Positions 31,267-43,318 of a stretch of DNA of 64,000 nt are shown in pieces. Origin of the DNA: Mycosarcoma maydis (Eukaryota > Basidiomycota > Ustilaginomycetes > Ustilaginales); assembly GCF_000328475.2 (NCBI RefSeq), contig NC_026484.1:893189-957188 (forward strand), written 5' to 3'. Made by a program: the position numbers and the translations under genes. The notes beneath the pieces are model-generated. The model searched no databases, had not been told where the DNA came from, and worked only from the letters and a program-made list of their open reading frames with translations. Positions within the stretch are counted from its first letter, which is position 1, and every line of letters starts with the position of its first letter.

Positions 31267-33042
31267 CTAGAGACGAGCAAACACAGGAGCGGTCGCATCG
31301 ACCGACGTAGAAGAGACCGAAGTAGAAGTGGTGGCGGCGGCTGCGGCGCAAATTCGCATCCAGACAACCGTGCGGTCAAGCCACTGGTTCATCTTTTCCA
31401 CCTCGTGGAACTTGGTATCGAAGCCAAGTTGCAACTTGATCCTGCCATCAACATTAAACATGCTGATCCACGGAGACGCGTTGATCTGTCGACCGGTATG
31501 CGTGAAGTCGGTTCGTTCGAGCCACAAGCCAGAGGCACGTGCGTTGGCCGACACGGGCTCGAAACGTGGGCGAATCCTCATCATGCCGACACTCGAAAAG
31601 CCAGGCGCTTGAGCACCGATGATGCCAGCAATCTCTTTTTGGCTGCTTGATGAGCTTGGTGACTGTACTGCCTTGATTTGCGACCACTGCTGGTTCAGTC
31701 CCTGGATGGAGCTCTCCGCCACGTAAGGGTAGGACGAGATGCAGTGAGGAGTAGTCAAGTGTTTATCAAGCTCGTGGCGAATGTGACGCGCCGTAGTCAC
31801 AAGCTCTTGCATCCTGCTGAAACTAGGCTCGAGTGTCTTGTGTGTGTCGATAGGCACCCAGAGGAAGACGGCGTCCGAACCAAGAGGCGTCGACGCCCCC
31901 AAACTTGCATCGAGAGGCGTCGCAGAGATCCATCGTCGAGCATTGCGTACCATTCCCACGAGCGCGCCTTTGCTCGAAGCCTTGCGCTCCGGGAACGTCT
32001 CTGCCGCTGACAGAATCGTGGCTGCTGATGCGAGGTACGTGATACCCGAATGAACCTGCTTGGCAAACTTGAGCAGCTCGCGAACCTCGTTTGCTTCCAA
32101 CTCCCTACACAGGCAGACAGTCTCGTGCTTGCGCTCCGGCCACGAAGTTGAAGGCATGAGTGCCAAAGATTCACCCATCTTTTCTGTGATCATTCGCATG
32201 TTGACTTCGGCAACCTTGTGAGCCTTTGCGATTTCCTCAGGCTTGGGCTGGTACTGCTGTCGATACGCCATCACCACGCTGCGCGGCATCCGGGGCAAAA
32301 CATTGAGCTCGAAAGCGCTTGGCGTGTAGATCGAGTCGTAAGGCTCCGAGGGTGTAGCATCGATGACGCACTGAAAGAGCGTGTTAAAAACTTCGGCAAG
32401 GCTTCCGCCATCCGTGACGGCATGCGACACATTCCAGATGGTGTACGCAGTGCGTTGCTCGTCATCGAGCCTGGGAAGAATGAGGTAGAGCATCGACTTT
32501 TTTCCCTTGGTGGCAAGAGGACGATTGTACGTGTATGCGCACAGTTCGGCCGGCGTAGCCACACCGGGATCGCCTAGACGCTTCACCACAAACGTCTCGT
32601 CGAGCCACTCTTGAATCGATTCTTCGTCACGTAGCAGGCGGTAGCACATGGTCTGTGCAACTGTTGGGTCCGTGTGCGTGTCCAACTCGACACCCACTTC
32701 GGGCCGCAAGTACCTCGCCTGGATCCAGGCCTGTCTAACCCTCGCGACCAGCTGGTCAAGTTCCAACTCGGAACCAGTGATGCGCGATGAACTGGGCTGA
32801 TGAACGCGCCAGCTCGTCATTAAGGAAAGCTCCGTATGGCCATGGGCAATGTTTTGGTTGAACGAAGCAGAAGCTTCATGCCCAAGGCAGGTACGTTTCC
32901 AAAGATCTGCCTCTACCTGGTGCCATTCGAACTGATCCATCTGCTGCAGTTGCACAGCCGTCCTGAACTCGTGTTCAAGAACATCGTCCAGAGACTGTTC
33001 GGTCGCCGAGGAAATAAGTGTTCGGAGAGCGTTGTTGATCAT
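31267..33042 (-). CDS. mac1: MEL acyltransferase Mac1, peroxisomal
   Basis: 591 residues from the ATG at 33042; the frame is open further up (in-frame ATG at 33114), so the start is the least certain part. It is an acyl-CoA-dependent acyltransferase of the CoA-dependent/BAHD-like fold, with the catalytic H-x3-D motif as NVSHAVTDGG (about H207-D211). Mac1 and Mac2 add short- and medium-chain acyl groups to C2 and C3 of the mannose of mannosylerythritol, using acyl-CoAs shortened by beta-oxidation. The last three residues are ARL, a good type 1 peroxisomal targeting signal, which fits the reported peroxisomal location of these enzymes in smuts. It shares strand with emt1 upstream and mmf1 downstream, but spacers of 1.7 and 2.8 kb mean each gene has its own promoter. 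Confidence 0.88.
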   Translation of the reverse strand: MINNALRTLISSATEQSLDDVLEHEFRTAVQLQQMDQFEWHQVEADLWKRTCLGHEASASFNQNIAHGHTELSLMTSWRVHQPSSSRITGSELELDQLVARVRQAWIQARYLRPEVGVELDTHTDPTVAQTMCYRLLRDEESIQEWLDETFVVKRLGDPGVATPAELCAYTYNRPLATKGKKSMLYLILPRLDDEQRTAYTIWNVSHAVTDGGSLAEVFNTLFQCVIDATPSEPYDSIYTPSAFELNVLPRMPRSVVMAYRQQYQPKPEEIAKAHKVAEVNMRMITEKMGESLALMPSTSWPERKHETVCLCRELEANEVRELLKFAKQVHSGITYLASAATILSAAETFPERKASSKGALVGMVRNARRWISATPLDASLGASTPLGSDAVFLWVPIDTHKTLEPSFSRMQELVTTARHIRHELDKHLTTPHCISSYPYVAESSIQGLNQQWSQIKAVQSPSSSSSQKEIAGIIGAQAPGFSSVGMMRIRPRFEPVSANARASGLWLERTDFTHTGRQINASPWISMFNVDGRIKLQLGFDTKFHEVEKMNQWLDRTVVWMRICAAAAATTSTSVSSTSVDATAPVFARL

Positions 33043-34744
33043 GATGTCTGCGATGACGAACCGGTAGATGTTTACGCAAGGTCGATGAGTGATGGTGGAA
33101 GGAACATGACCCATGCCAAAGAGGTAGATTTGAACCTTACAGTGGCTCTCGAGAGTTTGCACTTGGAGCTTTTAGATCCGCAGTGCCTTGCTAGTCTACA
33201 GGCTGTCGACGTTGACATGGCTCTTTCTGTGTACTCGCAGTGGGAACAGGCATGCCTCGCAGCTAACTGCATTTGGCACAAGTCGCAGTCTTTGGATCGC
33301 TTCGCTTCGCTTGTGCACGGCGCGGCCATTTTCCAGCGATAGCTAGTCAAAGTCAGTGCAAGTGAAAGTGCTAATCTCCAACGTGTATCACGACTGAGGC
33401 GTACATCTGTATCGCTTACAGATCCAGCGATACCTCATGCTTGGACTTTCATATGCAGCGTCTTTGTCTTGCATGCCGTGGCATAATCACGAAACACCGA
33501 ATCGTGAATCTCGAACTCGAACTCTGAAATGTCAAACGAAATCGTATATCTGAAGAGTTGACAAGTCAGAGCGCGCAAGTCCTGCGTGCCGCTACATGGA
33601 TCCGTCTAGTTCACGTTATCGTGTATGAGCGACGGCCGGTAATCTAAAGTGGACGCACTAGCTCAAATTGGCTTGACCTCTGGCAACAGCTCTGGTGCAT
33701 GACGAGGCTTAGCTAGTCTATTTGGAACCAGACTAGCCTGAGAAGCTCTATCAAGCCTCTGTTTCAGCCAATCGTGAAAGCACTTAACCGAATATTTATT
33801 TATTCACGATTCTTTCGATTTCTTTTCGAGTGTTTTATATCTGACACAAACTCGGCCACGTCTCATATGCGGTCGGCACTAACGCCGTGAGAAAATACCG
33901 AATGTCAGGTAATTAAGCATAAAAAAAATCCCAAAGCAGAACATGCAGTTGGTTACAGCTTCGTCCAAAGATCGTCCATACGTTAACGTTAAAGCGCAAC
34001 AAGCCGATTCATGCAACCGATGCATATAGTCATTTATGAATACAGTATGTAGTTTTTTTATTTTATTCTGGGTGGATAAGTCGGCACAACTTGACTCGTC
34101 GTGATCACCTCATTCGTTGTTTTGGGCTGCTTCGGCTTGCTCCTCGTAAAACTGATAAAACTGATGAGCGACGAGCAACTACATCTGGCCTCACATTGGC
34201 GTACTGTACATAGAGACTGGAACAGGCGGCTCAGCCACCGCAGCTCAAGCAGGTGGTGCACTTTGACTTAGAGTTTCGCTTCAATCTGCCAAACTCAGTG
34301 GTAATCTTGCGGACAGCGCCGAGCGTGTCACCTGCAATCACCACCCAGTGCAGCATTTACGGTTCGTACTCCGTTTCTCGACAGATTCGCATACATATCT
34401 GCAAAAGGTCGTTTGGCTGATATGCAACCAACCAGCTCCTCCCTTGTGCGCTCCTCTATTTTCCCTTGACTGAAACTCGCTCCGTTGCTAGTGCAGTGAT
34501 CACAGACAGCTATTCAGCAAAGTGACTTCGAGATTCCAGTTCCCATAACATTAAAGCGGTCTTGGTTTGAAAAACAGGTGACGAGGAGGTGTGGATTTCA
34601 GCTGAATCAGCTGAATCGAGTATATGCGACAACTTTGTGGTGACAAATATATGGGGGGGCTAATAGAACAGTAGACTACAATGAGTCGTGAGTGTCGAGG
34701 AAATGCATGAGCGGAGCCTGAATCTTGGAATATGAATAAGAAAA
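33043..34744. other. Intergenic between mac1 and emt1
   Basis: 1.7 kb. Nothing coding was recognised. It is AT-rich near 33780-34070 and has a few AATCGTGAA words. It contains the mac1 promoter and the emt1 3' end. Confidence 0.55.
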
Positions 34745-36681
34745 TCAATCGCTCCCAACAGTGGAAGCGGCGCCAGACAACATATTCGGGGTAAAAGCAG
34801 TCTCGCTCTCCAGATCTGCCACGGACGACTTGCCTGAAAGCGTGTCGACGGCGGCACGGACCTCCGAGGCAGCTAGTTCGAGCTGCTTCTGTTGGTTGAA
34901 CAGCATTGCCTGCGCCTCAATGAGACGAGCAGCAGCAGGTGCACCGCCAGCGTTACGGCTTCGAATCGACCACACCTTTGCGTTGCGTCGAATCTTTTCT
35001 GCCTCTGGGCCTTGGAGCAGACGAGTCATGGTATTGACCAAGTCGTTCTCATCGATCTTAGGAGCGTGCTTGCTACGCAGCCCAATACCAAAGCGCTCGG
35101 CGAGGATGGCGTACTCGTGCGTGTCAAACCACTGCGAAAGAATCATCTGGGGCAGAGCGTAGTGGACTGCCTCGTTGAAAGAGTTACCGCCGCCGTGGTG
35201 GATCACAACTCGGAGCGCAGGGTGCTTGTAGATACTGCGCTGGTCGTGAACCCACCTGGTAAAGCGCACGTACTCGAGACCCTCAAACTCAGAGAGCGTA
35301 AATTGAGAGTATCCCTTGTCGGCATCCGTCTTGCGTCGAGGCGTTACGTTTTTAATCGCATCAGCAAGCTTTTCCGAGACCAGGTTTGAAGCTCCGACAG
35401 GACGCGCGGATCCCATCACGGTTCGCTGCTTCTCTTCAAAGTCCGGCGACGAGATGGGCGCGGTTGGTGTCGAGGCTCCCGTGTTGTTGGGCGTACGTTT
35501 CGGCTTGTTGAGCTTGAACAAGAGCTTGATCTTGCCTCCGCTCTGCTCGTACAGTCGCTCAAACGCGCGCAGGCACGATCGCACTTCGGCGTCGGTCCAC
35601 AAAAACATGCTTCCCATGTTAAGGTAGACCACCAACTGACCAGCTGCGTACGCTTCGTCCATCCATTCAACGTCCAAGTCTCGTCCAGTCTTGGATAGCG
35701 GAGGAAACAACGGCTTGAACGTGGTCGAGGATGACGGACTCAACTGCTTTAAGAAGCTGGCTGCCTCGAATACCGGGGTGTCGTGGTTCTCGGGATCGCT
35801 CGTCACACCCGCTCCAACGAAATGAATCTGGTGGGGTTGTCGAATCGAGTCTGTGAGGCCAGGCGTGTTGAAATGAATGCCTCCAACGCAGTTGCGGTCC
35901 TTCCACAGAGGCGGAACAATGGCACTGTCGCCGTTGAAGCCCATCGAGTTAAGACCAAACTCGTTTTTCAGGAGCGCGCGCCGAGCATAAAGGTCCTTCT
36001 TGGTAGCATTGCGATAGGTTTCAATAAAGGTGAGCTTGAGGTTCTCGAGCGCGGACATCAACGTTCTCTGACGTCGACGACCCATGGGATGTGGGTCAAA
36101 CAGGCTCTTACGTGTCGCTGTGAGAGATGGCGAGCACGGAACGGTGAACATCCATGGCAAGCCAGTCATTCGGCAACCAGTGACCAGGTTGGGGGAGAGT
36201 GCATCAACAGCAACTGCAAGCCGAACCAAGAAAATCAAGATGACAGGGTTAGCTACGTCGGTGCAGGGTGGCGGCCATGTCCGATGTCAAAAGCGTACTT
36301 ACTCATGTCAGGTTCGATCTCGAGCAAGCGGTCGCGGACCATTGTGGCTGCATCTCGAAACTCTTGCTCTGTTACCAAAGCTACAATCTGGCAGATCTCC
36401 ATGCTGCTGTAGTCGCCTGGTGGTTTTCGAAGGCCCTTGAGATGTGATTGCATGCCTCGTGTAAAGTCTTCGACGGCTCGTGCGTTGCCCAGATCCGAAA
36501 AGTGAATTCGTGCTGCCAGGATAGGATCATTCTGCTCGCTCCTGAATTCCGCAATAGCATTGGCGAACGATGAGCCGGTGAGGAAGGTTACATCGTGTCC
36601 AAGACGGATCAGCTCGTACGCCGTCGCTAGGAGGACATTGATCTCTCCTCGTGCAGGGTTGGCAAGGAGGGCAACCTTCAT
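34745..36681 (-). CDS. emt1: Erythritol/mannose transferase Emt1 (MEL glycosyltransferase), one intron
   Basis: The spliced product has 615 residues. Exon 1 is 36303-36681 and exon 2 is 34745-36213. The 89-nt intron (GTAAGT...TTGCAG, phase 1) separates EIEPDM from IAVDALSPNL. It is a GT-B fold glycosyltransferase: the N-terminal KVALLANPARGEINVLL is the first Rossmann strand and loop, and the acceptor end carries HHGGGNSFNEAVHYALPQ near residue 460, the nucleotide-sugar binding region shared with the MGT/UGT type. The known reaction is transfer of mannose from GDP-mannose to meso-erythritol, the first committed step of MEL synthesis, and loss of Emt1 abolishes MEL. The sequence is very close to what I recall of the U. 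maydis protein. A TATA element lies 84 bp upstream of the start. No signal peptide is present, so it should act in the cytosol. Confidence 0.95.
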
Positions 36682-36763
36682 GGTAGAGGAATAGTGATTC
36701 GAAACAGGGAGGGGGAGGGAGAGAGATGGTGTTAGGTTCCGAGGGCCTGGTACACGACGGTGA

Positions 36764-36772
36764 GTATATAAC
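36764..36772 (-). promoter_or_regulatory. TATA box of emt1
   Basis: The minus strand reads TTATATAC, about 84 bp upstream of the emt1 start codon. Confidence 0.45.
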
Positions 36773-39700
36773 CGAAAAGCCAGAATGGTATGGGTATAGT
36801 CCTTGGTACGTATGATGAGAGATGGAAATTCTTGTTCAGAACAAATGGATGTGGCCTATTTTATGCAAAAAACAAACATCAATGGCAGCCATATGTTAAG
36901 GAAAATGGATAAGGCTGTTGACAGCGATGCAGCAGGACTGCGAGGAGCGTACTTCTGATAAACCGAGCGGCACGCGGCGTTATAGGGGATGCGCAGGAAT
37001 GACTTGTTGTCTAGCTGGCGAATCTGGTACTCAGAGCATGAGAGCAGCAAGCAAGATGGTGGAAGCGAGACTTTAGCGATTCAAGGCGTGCATGATTCTG
37101 AGCGCTCAACTAGGATAGAGAGTCAGTTGATAAGCGTGGAAGGAACCGATCCAGGATTGCCGAGCCTCACCCACGCTAACCACGACGACAAGGTGTGGCA
37201 CAAGGAGAGAGCAAGCTTCAGCACGTTCTGTATTTCTGAGCACACGCCGTTCGCACCGACAAGGCGTTGTCGGAGTCTGTAGTGATGCCTGGTCAAGATC
37301 GGTAAAGTAATCAAGTGGACGACCTCTGCTTGTACTGTATCACTGAATTCCTAGCAGACACTAATGCTGATAGAGAAGACTAGAGATGCGTCAAGCGAGA
37401 ACGAACACCTGCTTCGAAACACTTCGCACATAACTCGCGGACGGAACAGGAAGTAAACCGTCTCGACAACTCGCTTCGGAGCGCCAGCTAAGATGATAGT
37501 AGATAGAGACTCGTGACCGTGTTTCTGAACTTCCTCTAAACAAGGATGTGAAAGAATGAACCAAGATTCTCATGGCTTCCAAGAAGGGTCTAGGAGGACG
37601 TGCATAATTTCGAGCTACGTGGATGCGCACACGAGAAGAGCGGCTCAAAAGCTATGTACTAACTACTGCCGATTGGCCATCCATGAACCATTCACGATTC
37701 ACGATTATCAGAGACGTGCCACAGCGGCATTCGCGACTCTTCTAGCGAGCTGTTAGTAGCACAACTAATGCCAATCAGCCGACCAGCAGCTCGGTCCAGA
37801 CTGCCATCTTGCAAGTATTCGTTTTGTTTTCCTTTCTCTCTTTGGTGTATTCCCCCCAAATTGACCGCCGCTGTGCATGGTTCAGATAAGTCTCGCAAAA
37901 CTAATTCGTGAATGAAGAGCGAGGAACGTAATAAGCATTTTGTCTCTTGTTTGGACAGGTTTCTGCGCCAGACCTGTGTCGTCTACACGCAATTTGCCAC
38001 GGCGTTACAAATCCACGATTGTGTTATTCACAATTAATACTGCACTGGACACGGACTGTATTTTGTTTGTGGGCGCAATCGTTAAGGTTCAGCCATACAT
38101 CGGGAGCGAGAGTTGGGCGCCGGCGCTCCTTGCGAGCACAACGTACAGTAACCGTAAGCGTGAATCACGAAGTATTGTTTATTTACTTAAAAAATACATT
38201 CGTGATTGGGATCGTGATTTTCACACGAAACCTCATGGAATTTAAAAAAAAACCATTTCAAGCTAAGAACCGAGCTAGTCACTGCGCTTGTAAAAAATCT
38301 CCGACCTCCAAACGTTGATCAATCACGAATCCAGCATGCACGATTTCTGGCTCAGTTGGAACTCTAACACGATAGTGTAAAAAGCCACACAGCGCACCAG
38401 GCACCACGTACACAGACAAACAGCATGGCATTCACGATTCACGAGTTACGATCCTCGATCCTCGATCCTCGATCCACGATCCACGGTTCACGATTCGCGA
38501 TTGCGTTTCAGAAGGCCAGGACGTGTGATCTTGACTTCAATCACGAATGTACAGCACTGCGGTATAAGGAAGCGTCAGGCTGTGGACGGGCAACCCTAAG
38601 TTGTAGAAAAAGGGGCAGCAGGTTGCGCACTTTGCGGAAGTGGGTTGAACCTGTAGCCGAAGACGGACTCCGTTACCCTATCAGCCGTTACGCGCAGATT
38701 CCGCACTGGTGTATGGCCAGCTTTGCCGCCACAATTGAGGGTACTTCCACCACTCGGGACTGCTCATACCGTTGGTTCATTGCGCAACAACTGCCGCGTT
38801 GCTCGGCATCTGCTCGGCGTGCTGCAGGACTAGTCTTTGATAGAAACACAGGACGTGCGAAAATCGCAAGATCTATCACAAGACAAAGCTGTTCAACTCA
38901 GGAATGGTAGCATCACCTATGGCACTAAGATCACACCAAACGCTCCAGCACTCAAGAAGCAAGGAAGCCAGGAACGTCTTGTTGAACCAGGGCTTTGCTG
39001 ATGTCCCTCGAAACCTAATCGGCGACAACCTCGATTCTCACGGTCACATTCCGTCCGTCTGATGTAAATCAAATACAACGCTAACCGCTGAGCGGTAACA
39101 ATGGAAGCCATATGGCTGAAAAGCGCCGATGTTGCCGCTCTACTGCAGTATCTTTACGATGAGTGTCCCTTTTTTTACCGTAGGCCGGCCTACAGTGCGT
39201 TAGGCTTAGAGCTAGACACTAGATGCCGCACGTGCTACCGCCAGTTCTAACACACGTTGTCGCTTTAGATTGGTGCCCACGCTATCAAAGCTCTAAAATG
39301 CAACTCGTTTCAGTGCGCAATCGTTTTCGTCGCCGTGCAAGTCGTCATTGTCGGTCATTAGTTTTTCGATTGGGTATCCACTGCGAAGAATTCGATCGTG
39401 ATCGAGCTTCATGCGATCGCAATCTCATTGACCGGTTGTTGTCAACTAGTGGTGCTCGAAGAGGACAAGCAAAACCATAGCCTCCGATCCGCTCTATTGA
39501 TAAGTATGCCCCCGTTAGCTCGACGTCGTGTCATAATTCATCACGAAACTCAGTCATCATTGTAGAACTTAGAGGCAAGCGCAGCATACCAGCATGAAAC
39601 TGACCAATCCTGGCAGGTGGATCGGGCTTGAACCCCTAAGAACAGCGCGTCAGAAGCTTGCTTTGGCGTGCAACCGTAAGACCAAGGTTCCTTCGAGCTT

Positions 39701-41433
39701 ACCGTCCATGTCATCAGGGTTGAGTTTCGCGCTTCGGCACAATTGTGTCCGTGCGCTAGTCTCACATTCATTCGTGGTAGTCACAGTCCAAGCTGGTTCT
39801 GAGAAAAAGGCCTGTGAGAGATTACCGAGGAAAAGGTGCTGTTGCACTATTCGGCACCTATCTGCATCACGGCAAGGTCGAATCGTGAATAGATCGTGAC
39901 CTGGAAATTACGTGTTTAGGCCTCAACCACACGAGATTTTTTTGGATCCGTGTCATTGATTCAACTAGGATCCATCGGTCTCGATGGCCGCTTTCGCATC
40001 CAAGACGTGCATTATGCGAGAAGAGCCGTTGTTGAGATGATCGCTGGGTCTAAGGATGTGCAAGCCTTCGCTTAATACATTTACGCTTTGGCGATCTTCA
40101 TTTCTCGGAACGCTAACAAGCAGCATGAAGACTCATGAATCATAAATCATGAATCATGAATCGTTAATCGGCAATCGGCAATCGTGAATCGTGAATGTGT
40201 GCGATCGTAAATTAGCTCAAGTTAAGTCAACTAGTTGATCGGTGCTCATTGTAATCACGAATGTTAAGCGATCCAGTCATGCATTACTTTACCCTGTACT
40301 CGTGACTCTGCAAGCGCCAACGAGAATAAATGAAATGAGATACCGATTCCTGCGAAAATAACGCCGTTTCTGGGTTGCTTGCAGCTTTTTCGGTCCGAGT
40401 CTGTTTCGGATTTGTGCTTCTGGCGAGGCGCAAATTGTTCACATTGCTAATCACGATTAACTCCCCGCGATTAGTGGTGAGTGACTCGTAATTTTGCGTT
40501 AGGGTTTCAGGCTTCGTGGTCAGGTTATTCATCACGAATGTTAGCGCGATCGCATCTTTCCAAGTCAATTCTACTAAAGATCGTAGCAATCCTGAAATGC
40601 AAACCACAGGATACTGTAAGAATGACACGTTTGTCTATCCAGTCTTGAAGGTGTGAAAGGTGCAGCAAAGGCTGCAAAACAAGGTTTTCTAGGGGCCACA
40701 ACAAACATTCCAGAGTGTAAACGATTTTCCATCCGACGGAAACCAGATAAAAACAGTCACAAGTGGATAATAATGGGCTCGTGCTACGTATAATAATTTC
40801 TCACAAGACCAAATTCGTCGCGTGTTTTTTCCCCGCGTATGTGCATGGCGTTTCTATAGGTTATTTACACATCCTCTCGTTCTAACTGAGCTTAGTTGGG
40901 GTTTTAGAACTTCTCGCGCGTACAGTTCAAGCAATTACTGTATAGGAGGCTTAATTTCTTGTGGAATCACGAATGGCGCAACTAAACATCAAGCACCGAC
41001 GCACTCATAAACGTTGGTAATCGTTAACCCGTGTATCCACGATTTGGCTGGTTACGGAAACTCAACCCATTCGGCTAACTTATGCGTTATGCACAATGTG
41101 GTCGTGCAACCGCAACAATTTGTCTCCCAAGTTACCCCATTCACGATTAGTGCACGGCGTGCTTCGATCCAACCGCCATAGCCTTCATTGGTACAGCAGC
41201 AGCACTGGCCTTAGAGACCAATCGGCTTTTTTTTGGTTCGAGGCTGACACGGCGGATTCCATGCTTTTGCCGTTGTTGATTCTGTGCGGAGATCGACTGT
41301 GACCGGGCCAACTTGATGATCCTCGTCTCTGCCATCGTAAAGGCGGCATTCGTGATTACGATCTACAACCCTTTATTCGCCCCGTCTTCATTTCGTGGGT
41401 TGGTCAAGTCGTCTCAAAACCTGTCCTTCCACT
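36773..41433. other. Long intergenic region between emt1 and mac2
   Basis: The largest spacer of the cluster, almost 4.7 kb, between two divergent genes. ORFs stay under 165 codons and none shows domain content. It has many heptamer words (for example 38161-38215, 40133-40200, 40441-40460) and the 7-bp array at 38429-38510. It must carry the promoters of both emt1 and mac2. Confidence 0.55.
38429..38510. repeat. 7-bp tandem array GAT(T/C)C(A/T/G)C
   Basis: A continuous run of 7-bp units: GATTCAC, GAGTTAC, three GATCCTC, two GATCCAC, GGTTCAC, GATTCGC, GATTGCG. The phase is kept for about eleven units. The unit equals the dispersed ATTCACG word seen in the other spacers. Confidence 0.8.
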
Positions 41434-41526
41434 CTCACCTTTGGATATATTTCTCACTTTGGATATATTTCTCACTTTGGATATATTTCTCGCCTTTGGA
41501 AATATTTCTCACCTTTGGATATATAC
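41434..41526. repeat. 18/19-bp tandem repeat just upstream of mac2
   Basis: Five units of CTCACCTTTGGATATATTT, with the second and third one base shorter and the fourth with two substitutions. The array ends about 45 bp before the mac2 start codon, so it lies in the core promoter or 5' leader. Each unit contains a GGATATAT word that could act as a TATA element. Confidence 0.9.
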
Positions 41527-41570
41527 GACATCTTGCTTGTACCTTTGTTGTAGCACAAATCACGGTTAAC

Positions 41571-43318
41571 ATGCAGGCAGATAAACATGCTTGGAAGGAG
41601 GTCTCGCCGAACCTTGCTCAGCGACCGCTGGTTGGAGTCGAAAAGTTGCTCAACTACGCAGAATATTATCAAAACGGCAATGTAAGTGCAACAACCGATG
41701 GCTCTAGTCGATACGCCTGTCACTTGTCACTTTGAAGCTGACTGGTTCTGGTCTTTGGTATGCTTGTCTTGCCCAGTTCCAACTGTCGGCTGCCATTCAT
41801 CTCGAGACAAATTTGACTACTGAAAAGCTACAACAGCGCTTCGGCTTGGCTGTGTGGAACGTCAGATGTCTTCTGCCAGAGATCGGCACATGGACCGTGG
41901 GTACAACCGGTGATGCTGCTGTGGACCTCGACAACGCCACTTTCACCGCCATCCAAACCGTCGAGGAGGCTCAAAAGTGGATCGACGAAACCGCTGTGAT
42001 AGTTCAAGATGGAACCACAGCTGAAGAATTGACAATTCTCACCACCAACCACACCATCGAGCCGGCTGGTAAGCAGTTTCGTGTCTATCTAGTCACCAAC
42101 GCGCGCCAAGGCAGCCCTGCGATCATCGTCAATGCCTCTCACGTTCTCAGCGGTCATCGCATAGCGGCACAACTCTGTACCATCGTTCAAGCCTTGGTAG
42201 ATGCCAGGCTCGTGTCGCTCTTGCAAGCTGAGCCAGACCCTCGCGCTGCGCTCAGGTCTATCTTTGTCCCCGAAAACCTGGCTCGACTAATCGGCAAGCT
42301 GCCCATCAGCCTTAACACGGCGTATCACAAGAGATTCAACCCCACTGAGGGCGACTTGGAAAATGGCTTCGAGAAGCTGAGCGAACGTCTTGCCAACTCG
42401 GCATTGCCATCCATTGGCATTCCTCGATTGTCGTCCCCGGCAACAAATCCGGAATACTCACTCGGCACGGTCAACGGTGAAGCCATGACCATCATGAATC
42501 TCAGGAGAACCATCGGTTCCAACGAGTATCGGTTGCTCATAGATGCTCACAAAAAGCTTGGTATCACGGTTCCCTCTGTTATCTATGCCTGCATCGTCAA
42601 CAGCATCGATCGACGCTGCAAGTCAAACACGGCGCAGGATGCCGAAACGCCCGGGGCGAATCTGGCCTATTCGGCGCATGCCAAACGATGGTTGCCAGAC
42701 GAAACCTTCATGACTCGCTCTCCCGTCAACATGGCCATCGTTCTCGGGTCAGCTTACGTCTCGCCCGACGAGCTGCGATCGAAGCAGCACGGGTGTGATC
42801 TGAGCATCGATGAGCTGATCGAGCTTGCAAAGACCATTCGCGCCAAGCAGGATGCCTACCTCGACACTCCACACATCATCTCAGCGATGGAGCAGGTAGG
42901 CGATGAAGTCTCTGCCATGATTGCGGACACAGCCATCAAGCAGCGTCAAGCCGGCACGGATCCACACGTAGCTCTTTTCGAGAACTCGCCCGCCATTTGC
43001 CCACCAACGCTCACATCGCAGGGCGACATCGCCTTCAAGAGGCTCTACACTGCTCAGGGCGGCTCATGGGATCCTGAGCCAGCTGTCGCTGCAGGAGAGT
43101 ACGTCTACATCGGGCACAGCTGGAACAGTGGCCGAACCACTGACGCTAGCGTGTGCTTTGCCCTGGTTGGCTTCTCCGGTGAGCTGAGACTCACAAGTTA
43201 CTTCGATTCTCGCTTCTTTGACGCCAAGCTCATCGAAAGCATCCTTGATGACGTATTGTCAAACCTTCGAATGATCGCCACCACAGTCCCCGTTGACGCT
43301 CCCGAGGCCAAGCTCTAG
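41571..43318 (+). CDS. mac2: MEL acyltransferase Mac2, peroxisomal, one intron
   Basis: The spliced product has 550 residues. Exon 1 (41571-41681, 37 codons, [11 protein letters not shown]...) and exon 2 (41777-43318) are separated by a 95-nt phase-0 intron (GTAAGT, GCTGAC branch, GCCCAG). It is the second acyl-CoA-dependent acyltransferase of the cluster, related to Mac1, and is needed to acylate mannosylerythritol. At the catalytic H-x3-D position it reads [10 protein letters not shown]: His159 is present but the fifth residue is Gly163, not Asp. The protein ends in AKL, a type 1 peroxisomal targeting signal. Reading the main frame back without the intron gives a false N-terminus, so the two-exon model is preferred. 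The promoter carries a five-copy tandem repeat. Confidence 0.92.

Larger units (their letters stand above)
24771..43318. other. Mannosylerythritol lipid (MEL) biosynthesis cluster, complete five-gene set
   Basis: Order and strand are mat1 (+), mmf1 (-), mac1 (-), emt1 (-), mac2 (+), the arrangement known for the MEL cluster in Ustilago maydis and Moesziomyces. All five frames are intact once the two introns (emt1, mac2) are removed. MELs are secreted surface-active glycolipids made under nitrogen limitation; I saw no specific regulatory site that I can name with confidence. Confidence 0.92.

Noticed and set aside
38429..38510. CRISPR-like or telomere array
   Set aside because: It is a 7-bp tandem run without spacers, and no TTAGGG telomere units occur in the window.
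24771..43318. Alternative reading as an ustilagic acid (cellobiose lipid) cluster
   Set aside because: No P450 hydroxylases, fatty acid synthase or Rua1-type regulator are present. The five genes fit the MEL set in order and strand.
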